A stretch of DNA of 64,000 nucleotides, from positions 12,711 through 76,710 of the forward strand of contig CAZOQV010000002.1 in assembly GCA_964582365.1 (NCBI GenBank), read 5' to 3'. The notes below the pieces were generated by a model. The model saw nothing but the letters and a program-made list of their open reading frames with translations. It had not been told where the DNA came from and ran no database searches. Shown here in pieces: positions 32,971 to 40,656 of this stretch (positions within the stretch are counted from its first letter, which is position 1; each line of letters begins with the position of its first letter). This stretch comes from WARW01 sp964582365 (GTDB lineage Bacteria > Patescibacteriota > Microgenomatia > UBA12405). The translations under genes were made by a program, and so were the position numbers.

Positions 32971-33603
32971 TTATATCTCCCTTCGTCCTTCCATTGCTCT
33001 ACTCAAAGTAGCCTGATCAGCATATTCCAAGTCAGCTCCCATTGGCAATCCACTGCCAATTCTTGAAATTTTAACGTTTGCTTTGTTTAAATTTTCTATT
33101 TTTTTCTTAATATATAAAGCCGTCGCTTCACCTTCCATGGTTGGATTAGTCGCCAAAATAATTTCAAGTTCATCCGCAGTCTCGCCACTGCGGGACATAT
33201 CCCCTTCAATTCTATTAATTAATTCATCAATTCTTAAATCATCCGGACTCACATGTTCCAATGGATTTACTACTCCACCTAAAACATGATAAATACCTTT
33301 AAATCCTCCCACATTCTCAATCGCCATTACATCAATTGCCCTTTCCACCACACAAATCATCTTTCTATTTCTTTTTTCATCTTCACAAATTGAACATAAT
33401 TCCCCTTCACAAACAGAAAAACATTTTTTACAAATTTTAATTTCTTTTTTAATTGCCAACAACGATTTGGCAATTTCCATCACATAAGATTCTGGTGTAT
33501 TTATTAAATAAAAAACCAATCTATTGGCACTTTTTGGACCAATCCCCGGCAATCTCTCAAACGCCGCAATCAAATTTTTAATACTTTTTGGTAACTCCGC
33601 CAC
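32971..33603 (-). CDS. recR: Recombination protein RecR with a repeat-encoded insertion
   Basis: 210 residues. Helix-hairpin-helix 'LPGIGPKSANRLVFYLI', C4 zinc finger 'CKKCFSVCEGELCSICEDE' and a TOPRIM domain ('MICVVERAIDVMAIENVGGFKGIYHVLGGVVNPLEHVSPDDLRIDELINRI...ILATNPTMEGEATALYI') are in order. RecR loads RecA with RecO/RecF at gaps. Residues ~137-146 ('MSRSGETADE') are absent from typical RecR, where the sequence runs straight from the helix to the strand, and are encoded by an inverted repeat. The standard dnaX-ybaB-recR order is kept. Confidence 0.95.
   Translation of the reverse strand: MAELPKSIKNLIAAFERLPGIGPKSANRLVFYLINTPESYVMEIAKSLLAIKKEIKICKKCFSVCEGELCSICEDEKRNRKMICVVERAIDVMAIENVGGFKGIYHVLGGVVNPLEHVSPDDLRIDELINRIEGDMSRSGETADELEIILATNPTMEGEATALYIKKKIENLNKANVKISRIGSGLPMGADLEYADQATLSRAMEGRREI
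33174..33193. repeat. Inverted repeat inside recR
   Basis: CCGCAGT (33174-33180) pairs perfectly with ACTGCGG (33187-33193) over a CTCGCC loop and encodes 'SRSGETAD' in frame. Confidence 0.85.
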
Positions 33604-33633
33604 TATTATTAATTCTTAATTATTAATTATTAA

Positions 33634-33882
33634 TTAAAACAACCCCTCCAACCCTCCCATATTTTTCATTCTCTTAGCTGCCATTTCTTGCGATTTTTTC
33701 AAAGCTTTATTAATAGTATCCACTAAAATTTTGTTTTCCACCCCATTCACTGACAAAAATTTAATTTTTTGGTCTCCGGTTACCACCACTTTAATTCCAC
33801 TTTCTTCAATTTCAATTGATTCTGCCTCAATTGCTTTTTTTAATTTAAAAGCCTGGGCTAACATTTTTGCTTTATCAAACAT
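33634..33882 (-). CDS. YbaB/EbfC-family nucleoid-associated protein
   Basis: 82 residues, slightly under the usual ~100. The N-terminal helix 'MFDKAKMLAQAFKLKKAIEAESIEIEESGIKVVVTGDQKIKFLSVNG' and the C-terminal 'INKALKKSQEMAAKRMKNMGG' match EbfC/YbaB, a DNA-binding dimer. It lies between dnaX and recR, the conserved location. The start is close to a TTAGAAATT-family repeat (33922-33952). Confidence 0.9.
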   Translation of the reverse strand: MFDKAKMLAQAFKLKKAIEAESIEIEESGIKVVVTGDQKIKFLSVNGVENKILVDTINKALKKSQEMAAKRMKNMGGLEGLF

Positions 33883-33948
33883 AATTTTTTTATTAAAAAA
33901 TAATCTAAACCCATTATATATTAGAAATTGGAAATTAGAAATTTAGAT

Positions 33949-35520
33949 TTATCCAAATATTTCTTTGGCCACATCATAAATATCTCCATTTCCGGCTTTA
34001 TTCTCATTTTTATTTTCCAATAATTTATCACTCACATTTTCCATCGGAGTATCATTTCCAATCACCAATGGTTCTTTTTTATTTTTTGCTAAGACACATT
34101 CAAAACCTAAGTTTATTCCAAATACTTTTGTCACTCCATCTTCCACTATTTTTCTATTCCTACTTTCTTCCAATCTGTCTTTATGAAATGGATAAAAAAC
34201 TTCCAAGACCAAGATATTTCCTTTAACTGATTTTGGTTTAGATGCCCTTAAAAATGCTTCCACTGAATAATTACAACATTTAATTGCCGACAATAAATTA
34301 CCCCACTTTTCCACTATTTCCTCTATCATCAATGGCCCACTACATTGTTGCTCGTCCACTATTTCTTCAATTACTTCTTCTTCAGTCTTTATTTCCTTAA
34401 CTTTCACTTCCTCGTTCTTTACCTCTTCAGTCTTTTTTTTTTCTTCAGATTCTTGCCCGCCCTTTTCAAGGGAGGGTTGGGTGGGTTTCGATTTTATAAA
34501 CTCAACCACTACCAATTCCATCGGTAATTGATCTATTTCCACCTCTTTTTCTTGTTTTGATGCTTTTATCAAAAGACTCATTAAAAATTCAGATTCTTCC
34601 AAATTAATTCCATCTGCTTTTTTATCTCCAATTCCACAAAAAGCCAAAATTTTCTTCTGAAAATAATTCATCAAGTTTAATCTAAAACTAGAAAAATCTA
34701 TTCCATCATTGGCCATTTTTTCTAATTTTTCCAAAATTAATTTTATTTCTCCGTTGCTTAAATCTTTATCAAAGTCTTCTGCATTATAGCTACCACTTTT
34801 ACCTGAATAAAAATTAAAAACATCTTCTGTATTTAATTTTTTCCCTAATTGTAGGTATAATTCATTAAAATTTCTTTGTAGATTTCTAAAACTACCATCA
34901 CTTTTTTCCGCAATAAAATCAATAGCTTCCTTTGCAATTTCAATTTCTTCTCCTTCAATAATCTTCTTCAATGAATTAATCAAACTATCTTTTCCCCCTT
35001 TCCTAAAATCAACTCTAACTAATCTTGATAAAACAGTATCCGGAATTTTATCAGGATCAGTAGTACATAAAACAAAGATAGTGTGTTTTGGTGGTTCTTC
35101 TATTAGTTTTAATAACGCATTAAAAGCATCCTTAGTCATCATATGAACTTCGTCAATAATGAAGACTTTTTTAGTTAATTTACTTGGTAATAGATAAGCT
35201 TTATCTTTCAAGCTTCTAACATCTTCAATTCCCCTGTTTGAAGCCGCATCCATCTCAATAACATCCATCGCTCCGCCTTTTATTATTTCTTTACAATTAT
35301 CACATTTTCCACAAGGATCGCCATCTTTTAAATCATTGCAATTAACCGCTCTGGCTAAAATTCTAGCTGCCGATGTTTTTCCTGAGCCTTTAGGTCCAGA
35401 AAACAAAAACGATTGCGGAACATCTTTGGCTGATAAATATTTTTTCAAATTTTCAGCCACATCAGTCAAATCCAAATCAGAAAATTTAATTGGTCTATAT
35501 TTTAAGTGAAAAACCGACAT
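33949..35520 (-). CDS. dnaX: DNA polymerase III subunit gamma/tau
   Basis: 523 residues. Clamp-loader ATPase with Walker A 'FSGPKGSGKTSAARILARAVNC', zinc module 'CGKCDNCKEI', Walker B 'VFIIDEVHMM' and sensor-1/SRC 'LCTTDPDKIPDTVLSRLVRVDF'. Domain III and a tau-like C-terminal region follow, with a Glu/Lys-rich linker. A repeat (34456-34486) encodes 'KPTQPSLEKGGQESEE' at residues ~343-357, in the linker where insertion is tolerable. It loads the sliding clamp at the replication fork. Confidence 0.95.
   Translation of the reverse strand: MSVFHLKYRPIKFSDLDLTDVAENLKKYLSAKDVPQSFLFSGPKGSGKTSAARILARAVNCNDLKDGDPCGKCDNCKEIIKGGAMDVIEMDAASNRGIEDVRSLKDKAYLLPSKLTKKVFIIDEVHMMTKDAFNALLKLIEEPPKHTIFVLCTTDPDKIPDTVLSRLVRVDFRKGGKDSLINSLKKIIEGEEIEIAKEAIDFIAEKSDGSFRNLQRNFNELYLQLGKKLNTEDVFNFYSGKSGSYNAEDFDKDLSNGEIKLILEKLEKMANDGIDFSSFRLNLMNYFQKKILAFCGIGDKKADGINLEESEFLMSLLIKASKQEKEVEIDQLPMELVVVEFIKSKPTQPSLEKGGQESEEKKKTEEVKNEEVKVKEIKTEEEVIEEIVDEQQCSGPLMIEEIVEKWGNLLSAIKCCNYSVEAFLRASKPKSVKGNILVLEVFYPFHKDRLEESRNRKIVEDGVTKVFGINLGFECVLAKNKKEPLVIGNDTPMENVSDKLLENKNENKAGNGDIYDVAKEIFG
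34456..34486. repeat. Palindromic repeat inside the dnaX linker
   Basis: CCCTT (34460-34464) pairs with AAGGG (34468-34472) inside a wider CCCGCC...GGTGGG context. It reads in frame as 'TQPSLEKGGQ'. Confidence 0.75.
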
Positions 35521-35648
35521 TAAAAGATTAAACCAAAATCACTCCCTTTTTACAATAATAGGAACTGTATCAGAAAAAAAATTCTAAATCTAAATTTCCA
35601 ATTTCTAAAATTTTGTCATTAGAAATTAGAAATTAAATATTAGATATT
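35521..35648. repeat. TTAGAAATT-family repeats between dnaX and ybeY
   Basis: Alternating TTAGAAATT and AATTTCTAA units in both orientations fill about 35580-35645 and abut the ybeY stop codon. Copies of the same family lie at 26143-26175 (before the release factor), 33922-33952 (before ybaB) and, inside genes, at 44505-44525, 56241-56270 and 56545-56570. Confidence 0.8.
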
Positions 35649-36011
35649 TTATTTCAGAAGATTCTCCACTCCATGTACCAACCACGAATACAAAACCGTT
35701 TCCAAATCTGATTTCTGAAATTTAACCTCATATTTCAATTTTTGAGTACAAATCACAATATCTCCCAATCTTGTTTTTCCGTCAGCATCTTTTTCAGTTG
35801 ACATCGGAAAACCCAAAACTTGGGGATAATAATCCTTTTGACGATAATTTATATTTAAATCTCTGGCTTTTTTTCGTCCCACAAAATAAACACTCAGTTC
35901 CACATTTTCTTTATACCCTTTTTCTTCAAGCGCTTTTTGTGCCAATCTTTCCACTAAAAAATTATCCAATCCAAAATTTTTATTACTATTTATTAAAATA
36001 ATATTTTCCAT
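35649..36011 (-). CDS. ybeY: YbeY-type rRNA maturation endonuclease, C-terminally truncated
   Basis: 120 residues instead of ~150. The N-terminal and central parts match YbeY ('VGRKKARDLNINYRQKDYYPQVLGFP' for V-x-D-x-x-I-x-x-LN-x-x-YR-x-k-d-x-x-T-D-V-L-S-F-P; 'LGDIVICTQK'). The protein ends 'WLVHGVENLLK', where the zinc motif H-G-x-L-H-L-x-G-Y-D-H should be, so only the first histidine remains and the protein stops before the third. TTAGAAATT-family repeats start directly after the stop. The gene may be decaying, or the missing end may have been replaced by the repeat. Confidence 0.75.
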   Translation of the reverse strand: MENIILINSNKNFGLDNFLVERLAQKALEEKGYKENVELSVYFVGRKKARDLNINYRQKDYYPQVLGFPMSTEKDADGKTRLGDIVICTQKLKYEVKFQKSDLETVLYSWLVHGVENLLK

Positions 36012-36026
36012 GTCTACGATCTAAAA

Positions 36027-36461
36027 TCAACGATCTAATATCTCTTTTACTATTCTCGAAATCACACTACCATCTACCATCCCACCTGTTTTCATCATTA
36101 CTTCTTTCATAATCATTCCAAAATTATTTCCTTTTTCATTTATTGCCTGTTCTACAATTTCAGTCACTTTATCTTCACTAATTTCTGATGGCAAATATTC
36201 CTTTACTATTTTTATTTCATAATCCAATTGATCCACTAAATCTTGACGAGAAGCTTTTAAAAACATTTCTTTAGATTCTTCCTTGTTTTTAAGTTCTTTT
36301 CTAATAACATTCAATTCTTCAGCTTCGGTCAAACCGTCGGGTGGCAATTGCATTTCTTTTTTATCAATTAATGAAATTACAAAACGCAATACCTCCACCC
36401 GTTTGTTATCACGGTTTTTCAAAGCATCAAAACTATCTTGTTTTAATTTATTTCGTATCAT
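36027..36461 (-). CDS. yqeY: GatB/YqeY domain protein
   Basis: 144 residues, typical length. 'LKQDSFDALKNRDNKRVEVLRFVISLIDKKEMQL', 'DQLDYEIKIVKEYLPSEISEDKVTEIVEQAI' and 'GMIMKEVMMKTGGMVDGSVISRIVKEIL' are the family blocks, homologous to the tail domain of GatB. Function is unsettled; it commonly follows rpsU. It overlaps rpsU by 14 bases and is separated from ybeY by CTACGATCTA-family repeats (36010-36045). Confidence 0.92.
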   Translation of the reverse strand: MIRNKLKQDSFDALKNRDNKRVEVLRFVISLIDKKEMQLPPDGLTEAEELNVIRKELKNKEESKEMFLKASRQDLVDQLDYEIKIVKEYLPSEISEDKVTEIVEQAINEKGNNFGMIMKEVMMKTGGMVDGSVISRIVKEILDR

Positions 36462-36666
36462 GTCTTCTTGAACTTTTTGCTTTTCGGCGGCATTTATCTC
36501 GCCAAACGAGTATCTTTTTTAGAGCATATCTTTTTTCGGAAGGTTTCATATAAGAAGCTCTTTTTCTAACTTCCTCAGTAATATCCTCTTCCACACAAAG
36601 TCTCCTAAATTTTCCGATAATATCGTCTTTCGATTCACCTTTATTTTTCTTTACTATAATTGGCAT
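36448..36666 (-). CDS. rpsU: 30S ribosomal protein S21
   Basis: 72 residues. 'KKNKGESKDDIIGKFRRLCVEEDITEEVRKRASYMKPSEKRYALKK' matches S21, with a basic tail. An AAGGAGGTG ribosome-binding site is visible upstream, one of the strong sites in the window. The end overlaps yqeY, a common bacterial pairing. Confidence 0.93.
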   Translation of the reverse strand: MPIIVKKNKGESKDDIIGKFRRLCVEEDITEEVRKRASYMKPSEKRYALKKILVWRDKCRRKAKSSRRHDTK

Positions 36667-36712
36667 TAATAACTAGCACCTCCTTTTTTTTATTCCTCTA
36701 TTTTATCACAAG

Positions 36713-37312
36713 TTATGGTTTACTAGCAGCTTTTGTTGGAGTTATAGTCAATTTTCCTCTCGAACACAAAATATAATCAAGACTATTTATTACTTTATCT
36801 TTATTGTAATCAGTTGTTTGGTTACAAGTTCCAGCCGACGAAGAAGCTCCAACTGGTAAAGTCACTACCGGAATTATAGTTGGAACTATAGTGGGAACTA
36901 CTGTCGGCGTTACGGTTGCTACTTTATTCTTAAAAGTAAACATCATTCCCCCATTATCATAAGTATTACCACCAGCTTCAATTTTATAATAATAAGTTGC
37001 CACACTAGGTGATATTGATAATGAAACATTATGATCAGTAGTTTCATTTTCTTCTATTGCCATTAAAGGCGTACTAGCCGCATTAGTTCCATATAAAACT
37101 GAAGAAACCACTGATTTACCTGTTGTCCAAGAAATTGTTGCTGTTTTACCATCAGCACTGACAACAACTGCTGGAGTATCTTGCGGTTCATAGTCGGTCG
37201 TCGCTCCACTCATAAAAGTTTTAGCCACTTTTACACCCAAAACTGACAAAATTATACCTAAAATTAGGATAGCAAAGATAATAATAGTTTTTAAATTAAT
37301 TTTTCCTTTCAT
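36713..37312 (-). CDS. Anchored surface protein with FN3-like and dockerin-like parts
   Basis: 199 residues. An N-terminal membrane segment (about 9-30) is followed by a beta-sandwich of the FN3/purple-acid-phosphatase-N type ('TATISWTTGKSVVSSVLYGT...VATYYYKIEAGG'), then a Val-Pro-Thr linker and a C-terminal 'TDYNKDKVINSLDYILCSRG', one half of a dockerin calcium-loop motif (D-x-N-x-D-x-x-I-x-x-x-D). It is last in the surface-protein run and overlaps the upstream gene by four bases. It may bind one of the cohesin-like domains encoded nearby. Confidence 0.62.
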   Translation of the reverse strand: MKGKINLKTIIIFAILILGIILSVLGVKVAKTFMSGATTDYEPQDTPAVVVSADGKTATISWTTGKSVVSSVLYGTNAASTPLMAIEENETTDHNVSLSISPSVATYYYKIEAGGNTYDNGGMMFTFKNKVATVTPTVVPTIVPTIIPVVTLPVGASSSAGTCNQTTDYNKDKVINSLDYILCSRGKLTITPTKAASKP

Positions 37313-38046
37313 AAAACTCCTAAAAATAAAGCCGAAGCTAAACCAACAACTCCAAAAATTATTAAACCAATAGTTGCCCCAATTGATCCTGCTTGAGGTA
37401 AAGTTGTCGTTGTGGTAATTATAGGTGTAGGAGTAGGTGTAAGCGTAGATGTTGCCGTCGAAGTGGATTCAGTGATCGTCGGTGTTGGATTTGGTGTTGT
37501 TGGGGTTGGTTCTGTTGTTGACCCCGCCGCAATTACATAAGACCCCAAACTATTGTCGCTACAACTTATCACATCATTAATATCTGAATTAAAAATATTT
37601 GAATCAACTGTCGATCCAGGACTACAAATAAAACTCAAAGCTGCTGTTCCAACCGCCTTTGCTCTAAAAGTTACCACTGCCAACTCTCCATTTATTGGCA
37701 CATCACTAAAAGCATTCATATTAGTCATCACACAAGAAAATTGAAAAGTACCCGCCGCATTATCAAAGACAGGAGTCATCTCAAAAGGAAAAGCGGGAGT
37801 TGCTGATTTAACGATACTCACCACTTCTATTTTAGAACTATCAAAAGTTGACCAGACATCAACCGCACTTGATTTTTCCGTCTCAGAATTAACTCCAATC
37901 GAAACAGTAAAAGTAGATCCATTTGTATAATTACCACTAATAGGAGTTAGTGTTAATCTTGGAGCCGCTGCCACTGCCCCTGCACATGCTGTTGCCAACA
38001 CTGTAGTAAGAACAAAAGCTATAATATTTAAGGCAGTTTTTTTCAT
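37309..38046 (-). CDS. Cohesin-like surface protein with C-terminal LPxxG-like anchor
   Basis: 245 residues. A signal peptide ends near 'AGAVAAAP'. A cohesin-like beta domain follows ('LTLTPISGNYTNGSTFTVSIGVNSETEKSSAVDVWSTFDSSKIEVVSI...AFSDVPINGELAVVTFRAKAVGTAALSF'), then a Thr/Pro-rich stalk and 'LPQAGS' before a final membrane helix with almost no charged tail. The LPxxG-like motif resembles a sortase signal, but no sortase gene is seen here. It could be a membrane-anchored receptor for dockerin-bearing partners. Confidence 0.65.
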   Translation of the reverse strand: MKKTALNIIAFVLTTVLATACAGAVAAAPRLTLTPISGNYTNGSTFTVSIGVNSETEKSSAVDVWSTFDSSKIEVVSIVKSATPAFPFEMTPVFDNAAGTFQFSCVMTNMNAFSDVPINGELAVVTFRAKAVGTAALSFICSPGSTVDSNIFNSDINDVISCSDNSLGSYVIAAGSTTEPTPTTPNPTPTITESTSTATSTLTPTPTPIITTTTTLPQAGSIGATIGLIIFGVVGLASALFLGVL

Positions 38047-38047
38047 T

Positions 38048-38653
38048 TTATTTTATTAATTCTATTTCTAATTTACTGCTAGTAAAAAATAATCCACTAT
38101 TAGTATTTTTATCTACAAACATAGTAACAGAATTACCCTCACTATCACCAGTACTAATTTCAAAAGAAGATAGACCAGCTATCTTAGGAGTTACATTAAA
38201 AGTCAATAAAGTCATCTCGTTATCTTTTGCAAAAGCCATCCCGTCTTTGTCTACAAACAAATAATTCATTACTATTACATCTTTTTTATCACTAACCTTT
38301 ATTAAAGCGGGTGTCACTAAATCTTTAGATGAAACTAAATTCGAAATATTAACCATTGATGGATCAAATTTCACATACAAATCAAGAGCGTCTAAATCAT
38401 AATTATCTTTTGGTGTTAGTTTAACTAAAACTTTGTATTTTTTTCCAATTTTCATTTGAGTCTCATCTGTTGAAAAATTTATATCAAAAGAATTAACTTT
38501 TTCCTCTTCTATTACTGTCACTGTTGGGGTTGCTTTATCAACTACTGTTGTCATTTTAGTACTTTTTTCCAAACTAGAAACTAAGACAATACTTTCAACG
38601 ATAATTATCACCGCTATCACCGGTACCAGTATTCTAATTATTTTATTATTCAT
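38048..38653 (-). CDS. Membrane-anchored cohesin-like protein
   Basis: 201 residues. One N-terminal transmembrane helix (about 6-27) and a short linker precede one cohesin-like domain ('FSTDETQMKIGKKYKVLVKLTPKDNYDLDALDLYVKFDPSMVNISNLV...NEMTLLTFNVTPKIAGLSSFEIST'). The motif 'G-x-x-x-x-V-x-V...Y-D-x-x-x-V...F-x-x' is the usual cohesin/CBM2-like beginning. It lies one base from the next gene in the run. A role in holding dockerin partners at the membrane is inferred. Confidence 0.62.
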   Translation of the reverse strand: MNNKIIRILVPVIAVIIIVESIVLVSSLEKSTKMTTVVDKATPTVTVIEEEKVNSFDINFSTDETQMKIGKKYKVLVKLTPKDNYDLDALDLYVKFDPSMVNISNLVSSKDLVTPALIKVSDKKDVIVMNYLFVDKDGMAFAKDNEMTLLTFNVTPKIAGLSSFEISTGDSEGNSVTMFVDKNTNSGLFFTSSKLEIELIK

Positions 38654-38674
38654 TTATTTTAATTAAGTTAACTT

Positions 38675-40648
38675 TTAATATGTTTGACCATTAATCTCTT
38701 TTAGCGAATCTATCATCAATCTAATATCACCAGCATTAACTTGGCAATCACCGTTTAAATCACCTTCAAGATTAGTGCCATCAGCCACCGCAGATACTAA
38801 ATTAGCCGCTTTAGCCTTAAGATAAGAATAATCACGGCCATCAATTTTTCCATCTGGAGTCCCAGCAATTTCACCTGTTACATCACCAGCTAATAATGGA
38901 AAGTTAGACAAATCATAATTATTAATTCCTTTATTTAGAACTAAACCACCAGCCAATTCAGGATACCATCTAGACTGATTATTTTCTCCATATTTAACAA
39001 AAATATGTTTAGGACCAGTCAAAAAGAAAGCTGACTTAGCTATACCAGTATTTGGAATATTAGTTACAGTTACACTAAAATCATAAACAATTTCTCCTCG
39101 GCTATTAACCGCAGTAGTTTGAGTTGGGTAACCAGTCAAAATTCCACCCACGGCCGTATTATCAGCACTATTAACAAACTTTATTTTTGCCAACCAGTTG
39201 TCTTTAGCACATTGACCATTACCACTTTTAACTCCAGCAAAAGCCATTTTGATATTAACCAAAGCCTGACCACTAGATAACGTTGGAGTAGCAGTTGGAA
39301 TCAAAGTTGGAACAACAGTTGGAGTAGCAGTTGGAATCAAAGTTGGAACAACAGTTGGAGTAGCAGTTGGAATCAAAGTTGGAACAACAGTTGGAGTAGT
39401 AACATTACATTCACCAGTAGTATTATTACAACCCAAGGTTCCGCAATTAGTATCAGTTTCCCAACCAGTTCCAGTTGAATTACACCTTTGTAAAATATTA
39501 CCAGAACATTGTTTATCTCCCGGAGTACAAACATAATTCATTTTATTACATTCTTTAGTAGTTGCATTACAACCCAAACCAGCGCAATCAATTATTGTCC
39601 AACCACTACCATCACTTTTACATACTTCCGCATTATATTGAGAACATCTTTTTTCTCCAGATCTACAAACAGTTGAAATTGTTGAATTTATCGTATAATT
39701 TACACTTGGAGTACTTGCTGCTTTCATTAATCCATCTGTAGCATTAGAAAAATTCTTTATAGTACTATCAAAAACCAATGCCCCACTACCAACACTTATT
39801 GCCTTAAGACTAAAAGTTCCCAAAAGAATCTTGCCAGTCAAAGACTTACCTGAAGCCAACACTGCATATTCCAAACAATTATTACTTATCGTTTTTTTAG
39901 CCACATCGGTAAAATCTGTACCTTTAATTATTCCGCTATCAGTTAACAATAATTTATCTCCATAACAAAATTTAACCTCTGCCGCATCAAAATTTTTGGT
40001 TGTATTTAAATACAACTTAAAAGTTAAACTTTCGTTTACCTTTTTAGAAGTTAAATCACTTGACTCAAATGTCATAGAACTTCCAGTCACAACTCCATCA
40101 CCAGTTCCACCTCCGCCAATCGTTACTACCGCTCCAATCACCTCATCAATCGGAATATTAACATCATTGTTAACTGGTTCCCCTGCTATTAAAGATTCAG
40201 TTTGAGAAATGGTTAGGTTGCCATTCTTTTTAATTTTAAAAGTTACATTAGCAAATTGAAAACTACCTGTTGGTAACTGATCAATTGTTGCTGATGCTTC
40301 TAATCTCTTTGAGATAGTTAAACAATTATTTGAAATTGTTTTAGAATTCTCAACTGTCAGTGGGCCAACATTAGTAACACTAGCTACATCAGTAGTTAAA
40401 GCATCACCATAACATAATTTAACTTTAGCTGTGCTTACCTTTCTGTGAGTGTCAATAAATATTCCAACTGTGACTGTATCATCTACTGCTCCCGAAATGG
40501 TTGTTGAGGAGAGTCTGATGGTTGTTTTGTTTAAGGCTGCACTTCTTCTTAAATCTTGGCTTCTTTTGACTAAAGCCAAAGATCCAAAAACACCCAACAT
40601 TATTAACAACAGGCTTGCAATTAAAGTTAGTTTTCTTTTATTTAACAT
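38675..40648 (-). CDS. Large surface protein: two cohesin-like domains, Cys-rich modules, Pro/Thr stalk, dockerin-like end
   Basis: 657 residues. An N-terminal anchor (about 8-28) is followed by two cohesin-like domains ('IRLSSTTISGAVDDTVTVGIFIDTHRKVSTAKVKLCYG...' and 'SMTFESSDLTSKKVNESLTFKLYLNTTKNFDAAEVKFCYG...'). Two Cys-rich modules follow ('CRSGEKRCSQYNAEVCKSDGSGW...', 'CTPGDKQCSGNILQRCNSTGTGW...'), then a stalk made of three 12-residue 'VVPTLIPTATPT' repeats, a beta domain, and a C-terminal dockerin-like pair ('TPDGKIDGRDYSYL', 'GDLNGDCQVNAGDIRLM'). Having both module types suggests chain-like assembly. A 391-bp part is duplicated exactly upstream. Confidence 0.7.
   Translation of the reverse strand: MLNKRKLTLIASLLLIMLGVFGSLALVKRSQDLRRSAALNKTTIRLSSTTISGAVDDTVTVGIFIDTHRKVSTAKVKLCYGDALTTDVASVTNVGPLTVENSKTISNNCLTISKRLEASATIDQLPTGSFQFANVTFKIKKNGNLTISQTESLIAGEPVNNDVNIPIDEVIGAVVTIGGGGTGDGVVTGSSMTFESSDLTSKKVNESLTFKLYLNTTKNFDAAEVKFCYGDKLLLTDSGIIKGTDFTDVAKKTISNNCLEYAVLASGKSLTGKILLGTFSLKAISVGSGALVFDSTIKNFSNATDGLMKAASTPSVNYTINSTISTVCRSGEKRCSQYNAEVCKSDGSGWTIIDCAGLGCNATTKECNKMNYVCTPGDKQCSGNILQRCNSTGTGWETDTNCGTLGCNNTTGECNVTTPTVVPTLIPTATPTVVPTLIPTATPTVVPTLIPTATPTLSSGQALVNIKMAFAGVKSGNGQCAKDNWLAKIKFVNSADNTAVGGILTGYPTQTTAVNSRGEIVYDFSVTVTNIPNTGIAKSAFFLTGPKHIFVKYGENNQSRWYPELAGGLVLNKGINNYDLSNFPLLAGDVTGEIAGTPDGKIDGRDYSYLKAKAANLVSAVADGTNLEGDLNGDCQVNAGDIRLMIDSLKEINGQTY
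39282..39389. repeat. Three tandem 36-bp repeats encoding a Pro/Thr stalk
   Basis: The units at 39282-39317, 39318-39353 and 39354-39389 are identical and are themselves built from three GTTGGA-starting 12-mers. They encode 'VVPTLIPTATPT' three times, an easily expandable stalk. Confidence 0.92.
40139..40529. repeat. 391-bp segment duplicated at 43457-43847
   Basis: I compared the two copies line by line and saw no difference over 391 bases, at an offset of 3318. It encodes the first cohesin-like domain of the 657-residue protein. Confidence 0.92.
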
Positions 40649-40656
40649 AAAGTTTA

